Shown one piece after another: positions 60,485 through 64,000 of a stretch of DNA of 64,000 nt (position 1 is the first letter of the stretch; each line of letters starts with the position of its first letter). The notes under the pieces are model-generated. The model did no database searches and was not told the DNA's origin. It saw only the letters and a program-made list of their open reading frames with translations. Source of the stretch: an uncultured Flavobacteriales bacterium (GTDB lineage: Bacteria; Bacteroidota; Bacteroidia; Flavobacteriales_G; Salibacteraceae); contig CALSRO010000005.1 of the NCBI GenBank assembly GCA_943788775.1, positions 372,001-436,000 on the forward strand. Reading direction: 5' to 3'. Both the position numbers and the translations under genes were made by a program.

Positions 60485-61140
60485 TGAAGAAAATTAGGAC
60501 GACATACATGCTTGCGATCGCGACTGTCTCATTGACTGTTGCCTTGGCTAGTTGTACTAGTGACCCACAGTCACCGGGAATTGAATACATGCCAGATATG
60601 TATCGAACACCAGCTTTAGAGCCATACTCAGGAAATTCAAACTATGCGGATAGCATGGAGGCGAGAATTCCTGCAGAAGGAAGTATTGCCCAGGGATACA
60701 TTCCATATGGTATTCCAAATACAAATGAGGGGTACGAACTCGCGGGTAATATTCTGAAAAATCCATTGTTAAGTTCGGATGTAACATTAAGTGAAGGAAA
60801 AGAGATCTACACGAAATTTTGCACTCATTGCCATGGCAAAGAAGGAAAAGGAGACGGTCTTACTGTTACCGCGGGAGGCCATCCACCGCCCCCAGCTTAT
60901 GATAGTCAGACGCTTAAGAATTTACCAGAAGGAAAGATGTTTCATACAATCACCTATGGTAAGAATTTAATGGGCCCTCATGCTTCTCAATTGAATGTTG
61001 AGGAAAGATGGAAAGTAATTAGATATGTGCAAACACTACAAGGAAATGAGGCTAATGCCGAAGAAACAACTGCAGAGGGTGCCGAGGGAGAAACAATATC
61101 AGAAGAAGTGACTTCTGAAGAAACAGCAATGAATAACTAA
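60484..61140 (+). CDS. actE: alternative complex III subunit E, mono-heme cytochrome c lipoprotein
   Basis: 218 residues. A lipobox (LASC, Cys24) predicts membrane anchoring by lipid. FCTHCHGKEGKGDGLTV carries the single CxxCH haem site, and NLMGPHASQLNVEERWKVIR supplies the axial Met region. The last ~35 residues are strongly acidic (Glu and Thr rich), possibly for docking. It probably relays electrons from ActB/A to the oxidase. It starts in the actD stop (TAATG). Confidence 0.95.
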   Translation: MKKIRTTYMLAIATVSLTVALASCTSDPQSPGIEYMPDMYRTPALEPYSGNSNYADSMEARIPAEGSIAQGYIPYGIPNTNEGYELAGNILKNPLLSSDVTLSEGKEIYTKFCTHCHGKEGKGDGLTVTAGGHPPPPAYDSQTLKNLPEGKMFHTITYGKNLMGPHASQLNVEERWKVIRYVQTLQGNEANAEETTAEGAEGETISEEVTSEETAMNN

Positions 61141-61155
61141 ACCTGATCTCAAGTC

Positions 61156-62394
61156 ATGGAATACATTTTTGAAGGAAAAGCAAAGAGGAACACTTTCATC
61201 CTTATGGGATTAGGGCTTGTTTTGCTAATCATTGGAGCAGTGGCCAATATGATGGGGCACCACGATGGTGAATCTCATTTAGGGCAACGGATAGGGCAAC
61301 GGATTTGGACAAGTGTTTATGTAAGCGGATTCTTCTTTTTTGGAGTATCACTAGCAGCCTTGTTCTTTTTAGCTGTTCAATATGCTGCTGAAGCAGGATG
61401 GGGAGTAGTTTTCAAAAGAATAATGGAAGGCATCGCAGCATACTTGCCTATTGGTGCCGTGACACTAATTGTCGTGTTCGCTGCTGGATCGCTTCATCTT
61501 CATCATATTTTTCACTGGATGGACCCTGAGTTATATGATCCGGCATCTGATCATTACGATCAGTTAATTGCGCACAAGGAACCATATTTGAATCAGATGT
61601 TTTGGTGGATTAGAACCTTAGCATATTTGGTAGTCTATATAATGTTCATGCGTGTGTTTAGAACGAGATCTTTGGAGGAAGATGCCATGAGCACTGACAA
61701 TGAAAAAGCAGTATTTATAAAGAACCAAACGCTTGCTGCGATATTCTTAGTGATTTTTGGTTATACATCTACTACGTTCAGTTGGGATTGGATTATGAGT
61801 ATAGATACTCACTGGTTCAGTACAATATTTGGATGGTACATTTTCTCGGGTATGTGGATCAGTGGTATGGTGATGATCACTTTACTTACCATTTACTTGA
61901 AGAGTAAGGGGTTAATGCAATTTGTAAATGACAGTCACATGCATGACATCGGCAAATGGGTCTTCGGAGTAAGTTTCCTTTGGACATATTTATTCTTCTG
62001 CCAATTCATGTTGTATTGGTATTCAAATATCCCTGAAGAGATTACCTATTTCAAAGCGCGTATTGATGATTATACTTGGATATTTTGGGGTACAATGGCA
62101 GTGAACTTTATATTGCCAATGTTGTTACTAATGTCAAAGGACGCGAAACGAAATGCCGGTTTTATGATGTTTGTTGGATGTATCATATTTTTTGGTCACT
62201 GGCTAGATGTCTTCATGATCGTATCCCCAGGAGCTATGGGCCCAGATGGAACTGTTGGACTCATAGAGATTGGCTCGTTTATAAGCTTCCTTGGAATTTT
62301 CTTATTCGTGGTGCTAGGAGCCCTAGCGAAACGCCCACTACTTGTGAAAAATCACCCTTATTTGCAGGAGAGTCTGCATCATCATATCAATTAA
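61156..62394 (+). CDS. actF: alternative complex III subunit F, membrane subunit
   Basis: 412 residues with about ten helices, of the quinol:cytochrome c oxidoreductase membrane-subunit family (ActF, related to NrfD/ActC). Patterns include FFFFGVSLAALFFLAVQYAA, FAAGSLHLHHIFHWMDPELY and SFLWTYLFFCQFMLYWYSNI. A perfect 12-bp tandem duplication at 61281-61304 encodes GQRI-GQRI near the start of the protein, where family members normally have one copy before the next helix. It follows actE by 15 bp. Confidence 0.95.
   Translation: MEYIFEGKAKRNTFILMGLGLVLLIIGAVANMMGHHDGESHLGQRIGQRIWTSVYVSGFFFFGVSLAALFFLAVQYAAEAGWGVVFKRIMEGIAAYLPIGAVTLIVVFAAGSLHLHHIFHWMDPELYDPASDHYDQLIAHKEPYLNQMFWWIRTLAYLVVYIMFMRVFRTRSLEEDAMSTDNEKAVFIKNQTLAAIFLVIFGYTSTTFSWDWIMSIDTHWFSTIFGWYIFSGMWISGMVMITLLTIYLKSKGLMQFVNDSHMHDIGKWVFGVSFLWTYLFFCQFMLYWYSNIPEEITYFKARIDDYTWIFWGTMAVNFILPMLLLMSKDAKRNAGFMMFVGCIIFFGHWLDVFMIVSPGAMGPDGTVGLIEIGSFISFLGIFLFVVLGALAKRPLLVKNHPYLQESLHHHIN
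61281..61304 (+). repeat. 12-bp perfect tandem duplication in actF
   Basis: AGGGCAACGGAT occurs twice head to tail (61281-61292 and 61293-61304). In frame it inserts four residues and keeps the reading frame intact. Confidence 0.9.
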
Positions 62395-62418
62395 TTGAAT
62401 TAAGAAGCATAAGCAACG

Positions 62419-63636
62419 ATGACTACTTTTTTAATCATACTATCGATAGCCCTAGCGGTACTTGCCGTGGGTCAGTTGATGCGGGTGTTTGAAGCATCTG
62501 CCAAATTAAAAGGCGGAACGAGTGAAGTTCCTACGGATGCAGAGAACCGCTATCAAGCGAAAATGATGCTGGTATTTCTACTTGGCTACTTCAGTTTCTT
62601 CATTTGGCTTGTTGCTAAGTATGGGGATAAGCTATTGCCAGAATCTGCCTCGGAGCATGGAGTTCATTTAGATAATCTTCTCGATTTCAACTTTGCAATC
62701 ATTACTGTAGTATTCGCAATCACGCATGTTTTCCTTTTTTACTTCGCGTTTAAATACGTGTTTAACAAAGACAGAAAAGCTTACTACTATACGCACAGCA
62801 ATAAATTGGAGCTTTTATGGACTACGGTTCCAGCTATATTTCTAGCGGTGATTGTCATATGGGGTCTTTCAGAATGGATTGGTATCACGATGGATGAAAC
62901 TCCAAAGGATGCAGTTGTAATAGAATTATATCCTAAACAATTTGATTGGACAGCGCGTTATGCTGGTTCAGATTCAACATTGGGCGCATCAAATTATATG
63001 ATGATTTCAGGTACAAATCCATTAGGCGTAATTACGGATCAAACGTTGATGGCTCGTATTTCTGAATTAGAGGCTGAAAAAGCGGAGTTTCAGGCTGAGT
63101 TAGATGCAGCACCTTTAGGTGGAGTCAAAGAAGAAGAAATGACTGAGAAGATTGAGAAATGGGATAGAATTTTAGAAAAGGTGAGATCCTTTAAAGATCT
63201 GGATCTAGCTAATCGTTCCCTCGGTAATGATGATATCATAGTAAAGAGTGAGTTTGTTATTCCAAGAGGTAGAGAGGTGGCATTTAAGTTTAGAAGCCGA
63301 GATGTTATTCACAGTGCTTACATGCCACACTTTAGAGCCCAAATGAACTGTGTGCCAGGTATGGTGACAGAATTTCATTTCAAACCGACCATTACTACTG
63401 ATGAAATGCGTGAAAAGACGCAAAACGCTGAATTTGACTATATATTATTATGCAATAAGATTTGTGGTGCTGCGCATTACAATATGCAAATGAATATCAA
63501 AGTAGTAGAAGAAGAGGAGTTTAATAAATGGATGCAAGAGCAAAAAACCTTTGCTGAGTCAATGGCTCCTGCTGACGAAGAAGGTACCGCTGAGGTTACC
63601 ACTGAAGACAATGTAATTTCAATGATCGAATATTAA
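62419..63636 (+). CDS. coxB: cytochrome c oxidase subunit II
   Basis: 405 residues. An N-terminal helix is followed by two further helices (about 45-70 and 95-117 region, then IFLAVIVIWGLSEWIGI) and a periplasmic cupredoxin domain. The CuA ligands are Cys345, Cys349, His353 and Met356 in LCNKICGAAHYNMQM, with His298 upstream (VIHSAYMPHF). A charged coiled-coil insert (ISELEAEKAEFQAELDA to WDRILEKVRSFKDLDL, about 215-270) interrupts the cupredoxin fold; such inserts are known in this phylum. It accepts electrons from the upstream complex III cytochromes and feeds the haem-copper centre. Confidence 0.95.
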   Translation: MTTFLIILSIALAVLAVGQLMRVFEASAKLKGGTSEVPTDAENRYQAKMMLVFLLGYFSFFIWLVAKYGDKLLPESASEHGVHLDNLLDFNFAIITVVFAITHVFLFYFAFKYVFNKDRKAYYYTHSNKLELLWTTVPAIFLAVIVIWGLSEWIGITMDETPKDAVVIELYPKQFDWTARYAGSDSTLGASNYMMISGTNPLGVITDQTLMARISELEAEKAEFQAELDAAPLGGVKEEEMTEKIEKWDRILEKVRSFKDLDLANRSLGNDDIIVKSEFVIPRGREVAFKFRSRDVIHSAYMPHFRAQMNCVPGMVTEFHFKPTITTDEMREKTQNAEFDYILLCNKICGAAHYNMQMNIKVVEEEEFNKWMQEQKTFAESMAPADEEGTAEVTTEDNVISMIEY

Positions 63637-63641
63637 TAGAT

Positions 63642-64000
63642 ATGGCAACAGGACACACCGATCATCACCACGAAGAAACCTTTATTTCAAAGTACATATT
63701 CAGTCAAGATCATAAAATGATCTCGAAGCAATTCTTGATCACAGGTATGATTATGGCTGTGATTGGAATGATTATGTCAAGCTTATTCCGATTGCAACTT
63801 GGATGGCAAGGAGAATCGTTTTGGATTCTGAATTTCCTGCTAGGAGACAAATGGGCACCTGACGGAATTCTTGATCCTAACATGTATTTGGCCTTGGTTA
63901 CTATCCACGGTACTATAATGGTATTCTTTCTCCTTACGGGAGGATTAAGTGGAACCTTTGCGAATCTTCTAATCCCGTTTCAAATTGGAGCTCGGGATAT
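63642..64000 (+). CDS. coxA: cytochrome c oxidase subunit I, N-terminal part
   Basis: Begins at ATG 63642, 5 bp after coxB, and runs open to the window edge (119 complete codons). The start MATGHTDHHHEETFISKYIF and helix 1 are typical of Bacteroidota CoxA; LALVTIHGTIMVFFLLTGGL contains a haem-ligand histidine near helix II. The rest of the catalytic subunit is outside. It belongs to the haem-copper oxidase fed by alternative complex III. Confidence 0.95.
   Translation, partial: MATGHTDHHHEETFISKYIFSQDHKMISKQFLITGMIMAVIGMIMSSLFRLQLGWQGESFWILNFLLGDKWAPDGILDPNMYLALVTIHGTIMVFFLLTGGLSGTFANLLIPFQIGARD

Noticed and set aside
54099-64000. The multiheme/Fe-S operon as an undescribed electron-transfer system
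   Set aside because: Gene order and motifs match the known alternative complex III followed by cytochrome c oxidase; ActA with an extra mono-heme domain is usual in Bacteroidota.

Overview
The window reads as a chromosomal segment of a free-living, aerobic member of the Bacteroidota, probably Flavobacteriales-like. The signs are type IX secretion C-terminal sorting domains on two large secreted enzymes, an alternative complex III operon (actABCDEF) running directly into coxB and coxA, many Bacteroidota-type promoter elements (TAnnTTTG -7 boxes, some with TTG 19 bp upstream), few clear Shine-Dalgarno sites, and families typical of the phylum (DUF3078, DUF2279, DUF2461, fused 2-oxoacid dehydrogenase E1). 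Coding density is high. No intergenic gap exceeds 300 bp, and no insertion sequence, prophage or CRISPR array was seen.

Layout. 1-6.1 kb: the N-terminal part of a secreted S9 peptidase (minus), kynureninase and kynurenine monooxygenase (plus), then a minus-strand group of a TetR regulator, an SDR oxidoreductase, a truncated MBL-hydrolase remnant and a helix-hairpin-helix protein. 6.1-9.8 kb: two tandem paralogous GT-C glycosyltransferases and a convergent GtrA flippase-like protein. 9.9-17.3 kb: an outer-membrane-like protein, a CDGSH/ferredoxin fusion, two sulfotransferase-like proteins, pirin, a nitroreductase-GNAT pair, a Na+/H+ antiporter and a DUF389 protein. 17.4-26.5 kb: fused E1 dehydrogenase, a VapBC-type module, a FISUMP gene broken by an in-frame TAG, a HisC-like aminotransferase, a 44-aa membrane peptide, a T9SS M14 carboxypeptidase, a hemerythrin protein and a fatty-acid desaturase. 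26.7-32.4 kb: tRNA-Arg(CCT), small lipoproteins and a 1,178-aa T9SS PNGase F-like protein. 32.4-48.8 kb: metG, LD-carboxypeptidase, YraN, a methyltransferase, pseudouridine synthase, AsmA, a histidine kinase, DUF2461, DUF3078, a crotonase and a long MORN-like repeat protein. 48.8-53.9 kb: rimP-nusA-infB and a SPOR protein. 54.1-64 kb: the respiratory operon.

The best-understood system is the electron transport chain at the right end. Alternative complex III oxidises menaquinol and passes electrons to the cytochrome c oxidase encoded immediately downstream, of which coxA is cut by the window edge.

No wholly new system is evident. The most interesting observations are these: two core genes (infB and actB) each interrupted by a single-base +1 shift with the zero-frame stop exactly at the slip site; a vapBC operator with three TACGTA palindromes phased at exactly 21 bp; a matching pair of TetR operators; a terminator-like hairpin between a promoter-like element and rimP; a tandemly duplicated sensor module in the histidine kinase; and broken genes (FISUMP, MBL-fold). 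The two frameshifts could be assembly errors, and that should be tested before any biology is inferred.
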